From CBDUBH01 sp965365345 (GTDB lineage: Bacteria; Bacteroidota; Ignavibacteria; Ignavibacteriales; SURF-24), in contig CBDUBH010000011.1 of assembly GCA_965365345.1 (NCBI GenBank), forward strand, positions 1 to 55,272: a stretch of 55,272 bases of DNA, written 5' to 3'. The translations under genes and the position numbers were made by a program. Shown in pieces: positions 1-8,802 of this stretch. How positions within the stretch are numbered: the first letter of the stretch is position 1; each line of letters opens with the position of its first letter. Under the pieces are notes generated by a model, which saw only the letters and a program-made list of their open reading frames with translations, did no database searches and had not been told where the DNA came from.

Positions 1-592
1 CTACCAAAGTATTAATTGCCGAAACTGCATCAGCGCCTTCTTTTTTTGCTGTTTGCGCAAATTCAGAAATGCTTGCCGTATTTGGCGAAAGTTTTATAAT
101 AAGCGGTTTTTTTGTTGCTGCACGAACTTTTTCGGTTATCGTTCCAACCGAAGCGCAATTATTTCCAAAGATCAATCCGCCTTCTTTTACATTTGGACAT
201 GAAACATTGATTTCAAAACCTTTTATAACTTCTTCGCCATCCAAAATTTTTACGCATTCAACATATTCTTCAACTGAACTTGCGGCAATGTTCGAAATTA
301 TTGTTGTTCCGACTTCTTTTAAAAAAGGAATTTTTTCTTTTACGAATTCTTCAACGCCAACATTAGCAAGTCCTATTGCGTTCAACATTCCTGCCGCAGT
401 TTCCAAAATTCTCTGCGGAGGATTTCCTTTTCGCGGTTTCAAACTTAAAGATTTTGTAATTATGGCACCGAGTTTGCTTAAGTCTGTTAAATTTGAAATT
501 TCATTTCCGTAGCCGACAGTTCCCGATGCCAAAATCACCGGATTTTTTAATTTCAAGGAACCTAATTCAACTGATAAATCAACATTGCTCAT
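1..592 (-). CDS. pyrD: Dihydroorotate dehydrogenase, class 1B catalytic subunit (partial, 3' end outside window)
   Basis: About 197 codons are present, starting at an ATG whose complement lies at 590-592. The gene runs off the left edge, so the C-terminus is missing. PyrD oxidises dihydroorotate to orotate in pyrimidine synthesis; the 1B form works with PyrK and passes electrons to NAD+. The N-terminus (MSNVDLSVELGSLKLKNPV), the substrate-loop block NPPQRI, and the SCPN motif with Cys132 are visible. Cys, not Ser, is the catalytic base expected for class 1. The ATG overlaps the pyrK stop as ATGA, so the two are probably translationally coupled and made together in the cytoplasm. Family assignment is firm. 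Confidence 0.95.
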   Translation of the reverse strand, partial: MSNVDLSVELGSLKLKNPVILASGTVGYGNEISNLTDLSKLGAIITKSLSLKPRKGNPPQRILETAAGMLNAIGLANVGVEEFVKEKIPFLKEVGTTIISNIAASSVEEYVECVKILDGEEVIKGFEINVSCPNVKEGGLIFGNNCASVGTITEKVRAATKKPLIIKLSPNTASISEFAQTAKKEGADAVSAINTLV

Positions 593-1350
593 ATTATAAC
601 CTCATCAATGTTGAATACGGGTCCATCTTTGCAGATCAAGAAATATTTGTCGGTTTCTTTTGCCGATTGAATCGGGCAACCTTGGCAAATTCCGAATCCG
701 CAAGCCATTGCGCTTTCGGTTGAAACTTCACAATTCAAATTGTACTTTATGCAAAATTCTTTTAAAGCGCGAAGCATTGGTGTAGGTCCGCAGCCAAAAA
801 CTTTTACTTTTGAATCTTTAAAAAGATGCAAGTTATTTTCCATTAGTTGAATTACATTTCCATGAAATCCTTTGCTTCCGTCATCAGTTGCAACAAGCAC
901 GTTTTTCATTCCGTAAGTAATTACATCTTTAGCGGAACGCGCACCTATAAAAGAAAAAACTTTTTTATCCGGTGCAAATTCTTTTGTAACAAGAGCAAAA
1001 GGTGCAGCGCCTATTCCGCCGGCAACAATCACTGCAGTTTCGTAATCATCGCTTAAATTAAATCCGTTTCCAAGCGGACCCAAAACATCTAAAGTCTCGC
1101 CAATTTTTTTATGCGCGAGTAATTTTGTGCCTTCGCCGTAAACGGTAAACATAAATGAAACCGTATCGCCATCAACTTCACAAATGCTGAAAGGTCTTCG
1201 CAAAAGCGGATAAGTTGAATTTGAAACTTTGATGTTGCAAAATTGTCCCGGTTTTGTTTGACGTGCAATTTCGGGTGAATGAATTTTAATTATAAAAACC
1301 GAATTTTCAAGTTCGTAAGTTTGAATAACAGGAGCGTTTTCGATCAGCAA
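589..1350 (-). CDS. pyrK: Dihydroorotate dehydrogenase electron transfer subunit
   Basis: 253 residues, the usual PyrK length. An N-terminal ferredoxin-reductase-like FAD domain carries RRPFSI (51-56). An NAD-binding region follows with VAGGIGAAPF (about 109-118) and FGCGPTPML (about 185-193). The C-terminal 2Fe-2S site is Cys217, Cys222, Cys225 and Cys240 (CX4CX2CX14C). It moves electrons from the PyrD FMN through the cluster and FAD to NAD+. The only standard start in frame is a TTG at 1350 with an AGAGA stretch upstream; no in-frame ATG, GTG or TTG lies further upstream, so the start is somewhat uncertain. It lies directly upstream of pyrD with a 4-base overlap. Confidence 0.94.
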   Translation of the reverse strand: MLIENAPVIQTYELENSVFIIKIHSPEIARQTKPGQFCNIKVSNSTYPLLRRPFSICEVDGDTVSFMFTVYGEGTKLLAHKKIGETLDVLGPLGNGFNLSDDYETAVIVAGGIGAAPFALVTKEFAPDKKVFSFIGARSAKDVITYGMKNVLVATDDGSKGFHGNVIQLMENNLHLFKDSKVKVFGCGPTPMLRALKEFCIKYNLNCEVSTESAMACGFGICQGCPIQSAKETDKYFLICKDGPVFNIDEVII

Positions 1351-1491
1351 TTTGGAATCTCTTTCTATTGTTTTTGAAAATTTTGCTTTACAAAAATTGT
1401 GTTTTTGAAGTTATATTTTGAACTGATTTTGAGGTTTGTAAAGCCTGATTAGTAAAGTTATAAAGATTATTTATTTTTTACAATAATAAAT

Positions 1492-1520
1492 TAAGCGGAA
1501 AAGGAATTCTTTTCCGCTTA
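1492..1520 (-). terminator. Hairpin terminator after manC
   Basis: A perfect 12-bp stem (1492-1503 with 1509-1520, loop GAATT) lies 13 bases beyond the manC stop. On the minus strand it is followed by a T/A-rich stretch, so it is a likely Rho-independent end for the upstream minus-strand genes. The A-run at 1520-1525 gives a T-run before the stem on the minus strand, as is common for such sites. Confidence 0.7.
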
Positions 1521-1532
1521 AAAAATATTTTT

Positions 1533-2603
1533 TTATAAAAAGTCGGTTTGTTTTTTCATTTTTAAATAATCAACAACTGATTTAACATCTTGAGATTTTT
1601 CCCTGTTGCAAATCAATAGCGCATCATCTGTGTTTATAACAATTACATTTTCAAGACCAACAACAGCAGTAAATTTACTTGGCGAAAAGATGTATGAATC
1701 GGTTGTATTAAAACAATAAGCATCGCCAACAATAGCATTTCTTTCATCATCTTTTTCGGTAAGTTGATAAACTTCTTCCCAACTTCCCACATCGCTCCAA
1801 ACGAAAAATCCTCTGCGAAGATAAACATGTTTGGATTTTTCCATTACGCCGTAATCAATGGAAATACTTTTAAGCTGACCGTAAACATTGCTTACGGTTT
1901 TTTCAAATTCCGGTGTGTCAATTGATTTTTCAATTTCCAGTAATCCTTCGTAAAGCTCGGGCATATGAGTTTTAATTTCATTTAGTATTGTATCAATTTT
2001 CCAAATGAACATTCCGCTGTTCCAGTAAAAATCACCGCTTGAAATAAATCTTACGGCAGTTGCGTAATTTGGTTTTTCGGCAAAAGTAAGAACATTATAA
2101 ATATTATCTTCAACCGGTTTATCATCAATCTGAATATATCCGTAACCTGTTTCAGGACGATTCGGGTTTATTCCGATTGTTAATAATCTGTTCCCTTTTG
2201 AAGCAAATTCAGCCGCAGATCTTAAAGTTTGTTGAAAATCTTCTTTATCTCTGATAATATGATCAGCAGGTAATACAATCGAAATTGAATCTTTATTCTT
2301 TTTTCCAACTACAATTGAAGCAAGTCCTATTGCCGCAGCGGTATTTTTTCCGAAAGGTTCATCAATTATATTTTCAACCGGGATTTGAGGAAGCTGTTCA
2401 ATGATTTCCTGTTTTTGAATTTTATTTGTGATTATATAAATATTTTTAGAATCAACTAATCCATCTAATCTCGCAACGGTATCTTGAATTAAAGAATTTT
2501 CCCCGAATATTTTTAAAAGCTGTTTCGGCTTTTTTTCTCTGCTGCGTGGCCAAAATCTTGAACCGACTCCGCCCGCCATAATTATTGCGTTTAATTCCAT
2601 CAT
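1533..2603 (-). CDS. manC: Mannose-1-phosphate guanylyltransferase (GDP-mannose pyrophosphorylase), short form
   Basis: 356 residues. It makes GDP-mannose from mannose-1-phosphate and GTP, a precursor of LPS, capsule and glycoprotein sugars. The nucleotidyltransferase signature GGVGSRFWP (11-19) with KPKQLL just after it, the LPADHII metal/sugar segment, and the FAEKPNY block near residue 173 are all present. The protein is a single-domain enzyme: it lacks the C-terminal mannose-6-phosphate isomerase cupin found in the ~480-residue bifunctional form. Two adjacent ATG codons could start it. It ends before the hairpin at 1492-1520 and begins 9 bases after the stop of the neighbouring coiled-coil gene, so the two are probably co-transcribed. 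Confidence 0.93.
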   Translation of the reverse strand: MMELNAIIMAGGVGSRFWPRSREKKPKQLLKIFGENSLIQDTVARLDGLVDSKNIYIITNKIQKQEIIEQLPQIPVENIIDEPFGKNTAAAIGLASIVVGKKNKDSISIVLPADHIIRDKEDFQQTLRSAAEFASKGNRLLTIGINPNRPETGYGYIQIDDKPVEDNIYNVLTFAEKPNYATAVRFISSGDFYWNSGMFIWKIDTILNEIKTHMPELYEGLLEIEKSIDTPEFEKTVSNVYGQLKSISIDYGVMEKSKHVYLRRGFFVWSDVGSWEEVYQLTEKDDERNAIVGDAYCFNTTDSYIFSPSKFTAVVGLENVIVINTDDALLICNREKSQDVKSVVDYLKMKKQTDFL

Positions 2604-2612
2604 TTCCCTTAG

Positions 2613-3500
2613 TTATTTGGTAACATTAAAATTATTATAAATAAAATCGCCGAAATTTTCCGCTTTGGCAAGATAATTTGTTATGTCAACTTCTTTACCC
2701 TTAATTACGGCAACAATCACGATCAAACAGGCGCGCATGCACTCTACAATTTCTTTGTTAAGTACAAGATCCCCTGTTTTAATATATTTTAGAGATTCTG
2801 CAAAAATCCTGTGCATATTTGAAATTATATCAAATCCAATTGCTTCAGATAGTTTTGCGTTGTAACTCATTAATTGATAATTTTTTTCCAAAAGATCTTC
2901 ATTTATTTTCGATTCTGAAAGATCTTTTAATAAAAGATCAAGATCTTTTATAGGATTTAATATTTTACCTTCAAAATTTTGAAATACAAATTCGCCTTGT
3001 TTATCCTGAAATTCAAGAATGATCTCATCTTTTAATTTATTATTTTTTCTTTTAGTTTCAGTATAATTTAAATTGAACTCTTTAACTTTTATTTCGGATT
3101 CAGATTTTTCTTCGCATTTATCATTTTTACAAATTTCAATTTGCTGAATGTGTTCTTCTTTTAATTTCGTTTCGATCTGTTTGTATGAATCAGGATTTAC
3201 CCTGTCAAGTAAAATTCCGAGATCCCGAACTAAACTGTGAGAGTGTTCTTTGAATTTATCTGAAATTTTCAAAAAATCAATTTTATTTTTTCCAACGAAA
3301 TTATAAATATCACCGAGCTTAATTGCGAATTTAGAAAGTTCGGTGATCTTTTTCATTTCCCTGATTTCTTCTTCTAAATTTTCGGCTTCCGAAACAAATT
3401 CTTTTATATGAGTTACCACTTCAATCTTTTCGGAGTTAAGTCTTAAATTATTTGCCGCAGCATTAATGCACTGCGTTAAATACTGTTTTACAAAATCCAT
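2613..3500 (-). CDS. Coiled-coil protein of unknown function with a weak HPt-like C-terminal region
   Basis: 295 residues, not recognised as a named family. There is no signal peptide or membrane segment. Residues about 20-60 and 105-160 are rich in Glu/Lys heptad-like patterns that suggest coiled coil. The C-terminal ~75 residues, from AIGFDIISNMHRIFAESLKY to the end, resemble the second half of a CheA P1/HPt four-helix domain: a GF-D start, a regular helical hydrophobic pattern, then TGDLVLNKEIVECMRACL. No phosphorylatable His is placed where one would be expected. The protein may therefore be a scaffold or dimerisation module. It sits between alr and manC on the same strand, 9 bases from manC. 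The HPt comparison is by eye only and tentative. Confidence 0.75.
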   Translation of the reverse strand: MDFVKQYLTQCINAAANNLRLNSEKIEVVTHIKEFVSEAENLEEEIREMKKITELSKFAIKLGDIYNFVGKNKIDFLKISDKFKEHSHSLVRDLGILLDRVNPDSYKQIETKLKEEHIQQIEICKNDKCEEKSESEIKVKEFNLNYTETKRKNNKLKDEIILEFQDKQGEFVFQNFEGKILNPIKDLDLLLKDLSESKINEDLLEKNYQLMSYNAKLSEAIGFDIISNMHRIFAESLKYIKTGDLVLNKEIVECMRACLIVIVAVIKGKEVDITNYLAKAENFGDFIYNNFNVTK

Positions 3501-3534
3501 TTTTACCTTTATAAACCCTTTAAATATAAATCGC

Positions 3535-4638
3535 TTAAATATAAATTCTCGGTACTCTTTTACTGATGTTACAAGTAATTTCGTAAGGAATTGTGTTTAA
3601 GACTTTTGCCCAATCCCATGCAGTGATCTGCATTTTATTTTTGCTTCCGATCAAAATAATTTCATCACCGGCCTTTATGTTTTCATCAACTTCAAACATT
3701 GTCATATCCATGCAAACCTGCCCGACCTGCTTATATTTTTTTCTTTTAATAATTGCATTAACATTATCTGAAAGTTCGCGGACAAATCCATCGGCATAAC
3801 CCAATGCGGCGACGGCAATTCTTGTTTCTTTTTTTGCAATAAATTTTCTGCCGTAACTTACCGATTCATCTTTTTTAACTTCTTTTACATTTGTTATTTT
3901 AGAAATTAAAGACATTACCGGTTTTAATTTTACTTTTGATTTAATATTTTCTGAAGGAAAATACCCGTAAATAGAAATTCCCGGGCGAACCATATCAAAA
4001 TGAGATTCCGGAATATTAAATATTGCGCCGCTGTTTGCTGCATGAGCCAACCCGAAATTTATGTCCTCGCTTTTTAATTTTGCAAGTAGCCCGTTAAATC
4101 TTTTAAGTTGAACGTATGCAAAAGTTTTATCCTTTTCATCAGCTGTTGCAAAATGAGTATAAACTCCGTCAATTTCAATATTTTTATCTTTACTGATCTT
4201 TTTGATGAAATCGAATGCTTCTTCAAATCGAATGCCCAATCTTCCCATTCCAGTATCAACTTTTATATGGACTTTTATTTTTCCGTTTCTATTTTTCTTT
4301 TTTAAAAGTTTGATATGATCATTATTAAATACCGTTGAAATTATTTCGTTAGAAACAATTTCTTCAGCATTTTCTTTTAACACGGGCGAAAGTAAAAGTA
4401 CCGGCTGTTTAATTCCGTTCTTTCTTAATTCAAGAGCTTCTTCAATAATGGCAACGCCAAAGTAATCCGGTTTTTTATCTTCAAGTTTATTTAATTCCTG
4501 CGCAACGCGAATCATGCCGTGGCCATAAGCATCGGCTTTAACGATAGCCATAATTTTAGCGTGCTTAACATATTTTCTGATGTTAAGAAAATTTTCCTTT
4601 AAATTTTTACAATTTATTACTGCAAATGTGGGACGCAT
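3535..4638 (-). CDS. alr: Alanine racemase
   Basis: 367 residues, normal length. It interconverts L- and D-alanine for peptidoglycan, using PLP. The PLP lysine is Lys34 in VKADAYGHG. The second catalytic residue is the Tyr of SYGRKF. GYADGF and VCMDMTMFEV, conserved in the C-terminal beta domain, are also present. The start is an ATG at 4638 giving MRPTFAVINCKNL, where other members of the family begin. The gene faces away from the VWA gene at 4842 across a 203-base AT-rich gap that must hold both promoters, and lies 34 bases upstream of the coiled-coil gene. Confidence 0.96.
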   Translation of the reverse strand: MRPTFAVINCKNLKENFLNIRKYVKHAKIMAIVKADAYGHGMIRVAQELNKLEDKKPDYFGVAIIEEALELRKNGIKQPVLLLSPVLKENAEEIVSNEIISTVFNNDHIKLLKKKNRNGKIKVHIKVDTGMGRLGIRFEEAFDFIKKISKDKNIEIDGVYTHFATADEKDKTFAYVQLKRFNGLLAKLKSEDINFGLAHAANSGAIFNIPESHFDMVRPGISIYGYFPSENIKSKVKLKPVMSLISKITNVKEVKKDESVSYGRKFIAKKETRIAVAALGYADGFVRELSDNVNAIIKRKKYKQVGQVCMDMTMFEVDENIKAGDEIILIGSKNKMQITAWDWAKVLNTIPYEITCNISKRVPRIYI

Positions 4639-4841
4639 CTTATTTTCAATTTTTACAAAACGAAATATAATTGTTAAGAAACTTTTATCAAACTAAACTA
4701 AAATGAAACTAAATTACAATCGAAAAAAAAATTTAAAAATCGAATTTAGAACTTTTATATTTTTTGATTAGTTATAAATTATATATAAGGGCACTATGAA
4801 TTGAAACTCTGCTTTGGATTTTTAATAAATGAAAGATTATT

Positions 4842-5942
4842 ATGTTAGGATTTAGATTTACCGATTTCGTTCCCGATGATTTTCAAAAAGCATCTTTTGA
4901 ATCTCTCCTGAATATGTTCATTCAACTTGTTACAATGACCTCGGGCAATGTTTCCGAAGCGCTCAATATGTTAAGCCAACTCGATTCAAAATATAATTTA
5001 ACTTCTGATGATTACGGCATCGGCGATTTTATTCAGGATCTTAAAGAAGGAAATTATATACGGGAAGATGAAACTGATTCAAGCATCTTTTCACTTACAG
5101 CAAAATCTGAACAAACCATAAGAAAAAAATCTTTAGAAGAAGTTTTCAGTAAACTTAAAAGATCATCGGCAGGAAATCACAGAACCCCTTTTAGAGGTTT
5201 AGGCGATGAAAAAACTTCCGATAGAAGAAATTTTCAGTTTGGCGATATGCTTGAACAAATCGATATGACAAGCTCAATAAAAAATTCGCAGATAAATCAC
5301 GGAATTTTTGATTTCTTTTTGACCGAAGAAGATCTTGAAGTTGAAGAATTAGAATATAAAACTTCGACTTCCACAGTTTTAATGATTGATATTTCGCACT
5401 CAATGGTTTTGTACGGCGAAGATAGAATTACTCCTGCAAAAAAAGTTGCGCTCGCTTTTTCGGAATTAATTAAAACAAAATTCCCGAAAGATACTTTGGA
5501 TATTATTGTTTTTGGTAATGATGCCTGGGCAATTGATATAAAAGATATTCCTTATCTTCAAGTTGGTCCATTTCATACAAATACTTGCGCCGGATTGGAA
5601 CTTGCATCTGATATTTTGCGCAGAAGAAAAACAAATAATAAACAAATTTTTATGGTTACAGACGGAAAACCGACATGCCTTAAAGAAGGAGCGAAATATT
5701 ATAAAAACAGTTTTGGAATGGATAGAAAAATTTTGAATAAAACTTTGGATCAAGCAGCTAAATGCAGGCATCAGGGAATTACCGTTACAACTTTTATGAT
5801 CGCCAAAGATCCTTATCTGCAAAATTTTGTTAGAGAATTTACAAAAATTAATAACGGAAAAGCATTTTACAGCAATCCAACAGGATTAGGAGATTATATT
5901 TTTGAAGATTATGTACGAAACAGAAGAAAGAATCTTCATTAA
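4842..5942 (+). CDS. VWA-domain protein, partner of an adjacent AAA+ ATPase
   Basis: 366 residues. An N-terminal helical region of about 175 residues is followed by a von Willebrand factor A domain. A complete MIDAS metal site is visible: Asp183, Ser185 and Ser187 (DISHS), a Thr at about 246-248 (HTNTC) and Asp274 (VTDGKPT). There is no signal peptide or membrane segment, so it should be cytosolic. The stop lies 20 bases before the ATPase start. AAA+/VWA pairs of the MoxR/magnesium-chelatase (ChlI/ChlD) kind act as chaperones or metal-insertion machines. Here no tetrapyrrole or methanol-dehydrogenase gene is nearby, so the substrate is unknown. Confidence 0.88.
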   Translation: MLGFRFTDFVPDDFQKASFESLLNMFIQLVTMTSGNVSEALNMLSQLDSKYNLTSDDYGIGDFIQDLKEGNYIREDETDSSIFSLTAKSEQTIRKKSLEEVFSKLKRSSAGNHRTPFRGLGDEKTSDRRNFQFGDMLEQIDMTSSIKNSQINHGIFDFFLTEEDLEVEELEYKTSTSTVLMIDISHSMVLYGEDRITPAKKVALAFSELIKTKFPKDTLDIIVFGNDAWAIDIKDIPYLQVGPFHTNTCAGLELASDILRRRKTNNKQIFMVTDGKPTCLKEGAKYYKNSFGMDRKILNKTLDQAAKCRHQGITVTTFMIAKDPYLQNFVREFTKINNGKAFYSNPTGLGDYIFEDYVRNRRKNLH

Positions 5943-5962
5943 AAAAATTGGAGTTTTTGCTT

Positions 5963-7483
5963 ATGATAAACATCGGGAAAAAAGAAATTAAAACGCTCGG
6001 TCAATTAAAAAGTTCGGGTTATAAACCGCGTTCAATCAAAGATGAAATGCGCGAAAATCTAATCCGTCAACTTAAAGCAAACAGTAACAGTTTCAGCGGA
6101 ATTATAGGTTATGAACAAACTGTTATTCCCGATATTGATACTTCGGTGCTTTCAAGACATAATATAATTTTACTTGGATTGCGCGGACAGGCAAAAACAA
6201 AGATCGCGAGAATGATGATCAATCTTTTAGATGAATATATTCCTGTTGTTGCCGGCTCTGAATTGAACGATGATCCTTTCAATCCGATCTCAAGGTTTTC
6301 AAAAGATCTTATTGAAGAAAATGGTGATGATACTCCGATTGATTGGATTCACAGATCTGAAAGATACACGGAAAAACTTGCAACTCCGGATGTTTCAATT
6401 GCAGATTTGATCGGTGATGTTGATCCTATTAAAGCAGCAAATTTAAAACTTCCCTATTCAGATGAAAGAGTAATTCACTTCGGATTGATTCCGAGATCGC
6501 ATCGCGGAATTTTTGTGATTAACGAATTGCCTGACCTTCAAGCGAGAATTCAGGTTGCACTTTTTAATATTTTACAGGAAAAAGATATTCAGATTCGCGG
6601 ATTCAAAGTTCGATTACCGCTTGATATACATTTTGTTTTTACTGCAAATCCTGAAGATTATACAAATCGCGGTTCAATTGTTACGCCGTTAAAGGATAGA
6701 ATTGACAGTCAGATCTTAACTCATTATCCGAAATCCATACATGTTTCAAAACAAATTACAAAACAAGAAGCAAATATTGCAAATGAACAAAACGGTTCAG
6801 TTTGTGCTTCTGAATTGGTAAAACTTCTTGTTGAACAAGTTGCATTTGAAGCACGCGAAAGCGAATACATTGATGCAAAAAGCGGAGTTTCTGCAAGACT
6901 AACAATTTCAGCTTATGAAAATTTGGTTAGCACCGCTGAAAGAAGAATGTTAATAAACGGTGAAAGTAAAACAAACATCAGAATTTCTGATTTTGTTGGT
7001 GTGATTCCATCTGTTACAGGAAAAATAGAATTGGTTTACGAAGGCGAACAAGAAGGTCCTGCAAAAGTTGCGCAAATTCTAATTGGCAAAGCGATAAGAA
7101 CACAATTTTCACTTTTATTTCCTAATCCGGATAAACTTAAGCGAAATCAAGAAGCAAATCCTTACCAGGCAATTTTAAATTGGTTCAGCAAAGGAAATTC
7201 GGTTGATATTTTAAATACACAATCCGATGCTGATTACAGAAAATTGCTGACTAAAATTCCCGGGTTAAAAGAACTGATAGAAAAATATCACCCGAATGAA
7301 TCCGAAAATGATAAATTGATTCTGATGGAATTTGCTCTTCACGGATTAGCGGAATATTCCCTTTTAAGCAAATACAAATTGGAACGCGGCGCACAGTTCA
7401 AAGATATGCTAAGCAGCATGTTTTCAATGTCAAAAGAAGATGATGATGAAGATGAGTTTAATAGCCGCGATAATCTTTTTTAA
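5963..7483 (+). CDS. AAA+ ATPase of the magnesium-chelatase/MoxR-like group, VWA partner
   Basis: 506 residues from the ATG at 5963, chosen over an upstream in-frame TTG (5948) because a TTGGAG ribosome site sits about 10 bases before it. The P-loop reads GLRGQAKT (72-79), with Ala where the last Gly of GxxxxGK[ST] usually is. The Walker B segment is GIFVINELPDL, with Asn187-Glu188 in place of Asp-Glu. An arginine/sensor region (LKDRIDSQ) and a long helical lid follow. The C-terminus is acidic (KEDDDEDEF). Both Walker changes look like features of this subfamily rather than decay, because the rest of the domain is intact. It probably works as an oligomeric ATPase on a client recruited through the VWA protein. 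Client unknown. Confidence 0.88.
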   Translation: MINIGKKEIKTLGQLKSSGYKPRSIKDEMRENLIRQLKANSNSFSGIIGYEQTVIPDIDTSVLSRHNIILLGLRGQAKTKIARMMINLLDEYIPVVAGSELNDDPFNPISRFSKDLIEENGDDTPIDWIHRSERYTEKLATPDVSIADLIGDVDPIKAANLKLPYSDERVIHFGLIPRSHRGIFVINELPDLQARIQVALFNILQEKDIQIRGFKVRLPLDIHFVFTANPEDYTNRGSIVTPLKDRIDSQILTHYPKSIHVSKQITKQEANIANEQNGSVCASELVKLLVEQVAFEARESEYIDAKSGVSARLTISAYENLVSTAERRMLINGESKTNIRISDFVGVIPSVTGKIELVYEGEQEGPAKVAQILIGKAIRTQFSLLFPNPDKLKRNQEANPYQAILNWFSKGNSVDILNTQSDADYRKLLTKIPGLKELIEKYHPNESENDKLILMEFALHGLAEYSLLSKYKLERGAQFKDMLSSMFSMSKEDDDEDEFNSRDNLF

Positions 7484-7515
7484 TTGAACTTCATTTTTAT
7501 TTCCTCCATGTAAAT

Positions 7516-7550
7516 TCCGGATGATCTTTGGTTATCCGGATTTTTTATTT
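7516..7550 (+). terminator. Rho-independent terminator after the VWA/AAA pair
   Basis: A 7-bp stem, TCCGGAT (7516-7522) with ATCCGGA (7534-7540), is followed at once by TTTTTTATTT. It lies about 33 bases beyond the AAA+ ATPase stop. Confidence 0.85.
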
Positions 7551-7615
7551 TAATATTACAAAAAAATGTTTTGATTTTTTAATATTCATTTTTAACTTGA
7601 TCAAACAAATATTTT

Positions 7616-7622
7616 AAGGAGG
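7616..7622 (+). promoter_or_regulatory. Strong Shine-Dalgarno site (AAGGAGG)
   Basis: A full-consensus AAGGAGG lies 8 bases before the ATG at 7631. Most genes in this window show weak or no such site, so this gene is probably translated strongly. Confidence 0.85.
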
Positions 7623-7630
7623 AAATAAAA

Positions 7631-7951
7631 ATGATCGTAGTAACAACCCCAAACCTTGAAGGAAGAAAAGTAACAAAATATTTAGGAATTGTAAGCGGCG
7701 AAGCAATTTTAGGCGCTAATATCTTTAAAGATTTTTTTGCAGGGATTAGAGATATTGTCGGCGGAAGATCAGCCGCGTATGAAAAGGAATTAAAGCAGGC
7801 AAAAGAAATTGCACTACAGGAAATGATGGATCAGGCAAGAATGATGGGCGGAAACGCAATTCTTTCAGTCGATCTTGATTACGAAACATTAGGACAAAAC
7901 AGCTCTATGTTAATGGTAAGCGCAAGCGGAACGGCAGTTGTTGTTGAATAA
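7631..7951 (+). CDS. YbjQ/UPF0145 family heavy-metal-binding-domain protein
   Basis: 106 residues, the typical YbjQ size. The N-terminus MIVVTTPNLEGRKVTKYLG, the central GGRSAAYEKELKQA helix, the GGNAILSVDLDYETLG strand and the closing SASGTAVVVE match the family pattern. Members form pentameric or oligomeric alpha/beta rings and are called heavy-metal-binding by structural genomics, but a cellular role is not firmly known. No Cys or His cluster is present here, so metal binding cannot be argued from sequence. It is a single-gene unit with its own strong ribosome site. Confidence 0.92.
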   Translation: MIVVTTPNLEGRKVTKYLGIVSGEAILGANIFKDFFAGIRDIVGGRSAAYEKELKQAKEIALQEMMDQARMMGGNAILSVDLDYETLGQNSSMLMVSASGTAVVVE

Positions 7952-8050
7952 TTTTTGATCTTTTTCAAAAATAAAAATAAAATTTATCCGGCTTCATTGG
8001 AATCTTCAATTTATTTTTAATATTTTCGCTATTAAATAAATTTAAATTTT

Positions 8051-8797
8051 ATGACAAGTGCCCCGCTATTAAAAATTCTTATAATTGATGATTCCGAACT
8101 TATAACTGGCGTGATGAAGCGCTTTTTTGAAGATTACGATTTTTCTGTTATCGTTTGTGATAATGGATTAAGCGGAATAAAGCACGCGGTTGAAGATAAG
8201 CCGGATTTTATTTTTCTTGATCTTTCCATGCCCCGTATAGATGGTTTCGATACAATTAAAGTTTTAAAAACTTTACAGGAAACCAAAAACATCCCTGTTA
8301 TTATAATTACGGCACATTCTGATAGTTTCAGTATAAATGAATCAATAAAACTCGGCGCAACAAAAGTAATTGTAAAACCGATACAAAAAAAAGTTATTGT
8401 TGCCGAACTTGAAAATCTTTTAGGTCAGCCACTTTTAACAAGAATAAAAACCCAGAAAATATTTTCGGCAAGCAATTCAGATTTTAAGAATAACGATTTT
8501 ACCCCGACCGGATCATCTCAACTTTTAAGCAGCAAGATTAGGAATTTTATAAAATCAATTGACGAAAGAAAAAATTTAATTGAAGGTTATTTGGGAGCCG
8601 GTAATTTTGCACTTCTGAAAAGCGCGGTTTACGAACTTATTACTTTAGGAAACGAATTAGGATACCCAAGACTTTCGAATTTGAGCGAGTACATACACAG
8701 ACAATTAATTAAAGACAGCAATAATTTAGATTTGGAAGAAATAAAATCACATACAGAAAAATTACTGAATTATTTAACCGAACTAAAAGTCTATTAA
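8051..8797 (+). CDS. Response regulator with a C-terminal HPt-like domain lacking the phosphorylatable His
   Basis: 248 residues. Residues 8-125 form a receiver domain: acidic pair Asp-Asp at ILIIDDSE, phosphoacceptor Asp57 (FIFLDLSMP), Thr in IITAH, and Lys109 (VKPIQ). A linker of about 40 residues follows. Residues about 164-247 are helical and resemble an HPt module around LLKSAVYELITLGNELGY, the counterpart of the usual AHxLKGxxxxLG stretch, with no His at the active position. No DNA-binding or enzymatic output domain is seen. It probably signals through protein contacts, possibly with the hybrid protein at 39044 or a separate kinase. The gene at 8803 follows 5 bases later. Confidence 0.88.
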   Translation: MTSAPLLKILIIDDSELITGVMKRFFEDYDFSVIVCDNGLSGIKHAVEDKPDFIFLDLSMPRIDGFDTIKVLKTLQETKNIPVIIITAHSDSFSINESIKLGATKVIVKPIQKKVIVAELENLLGQPLLTRIKTQKIFSASNSDFKNNDFTPTGSSQLLSSKIRNFIKSIDERKNLIEGYLGAGNFALLKSAVYELITLGNELGYPRLSNLSEYIHRQLIKDSNNLDLEEIKSHTEKLLNYLTELKVY

Positions 8798-8802
8798 AAA
8801 TA

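Noticed and set aside
69..512. 147-residue plus-strand reading frame at the left edge
   Set aside because: Antisense to the partial pyrD gene, whose minus-strand translation is a clear PyrD.
5466..5822. 118-residue minus-strand reading frame in the VWA gene
   Set aside because: Antisense to the intact VWA domain, including its MIDAS residues.
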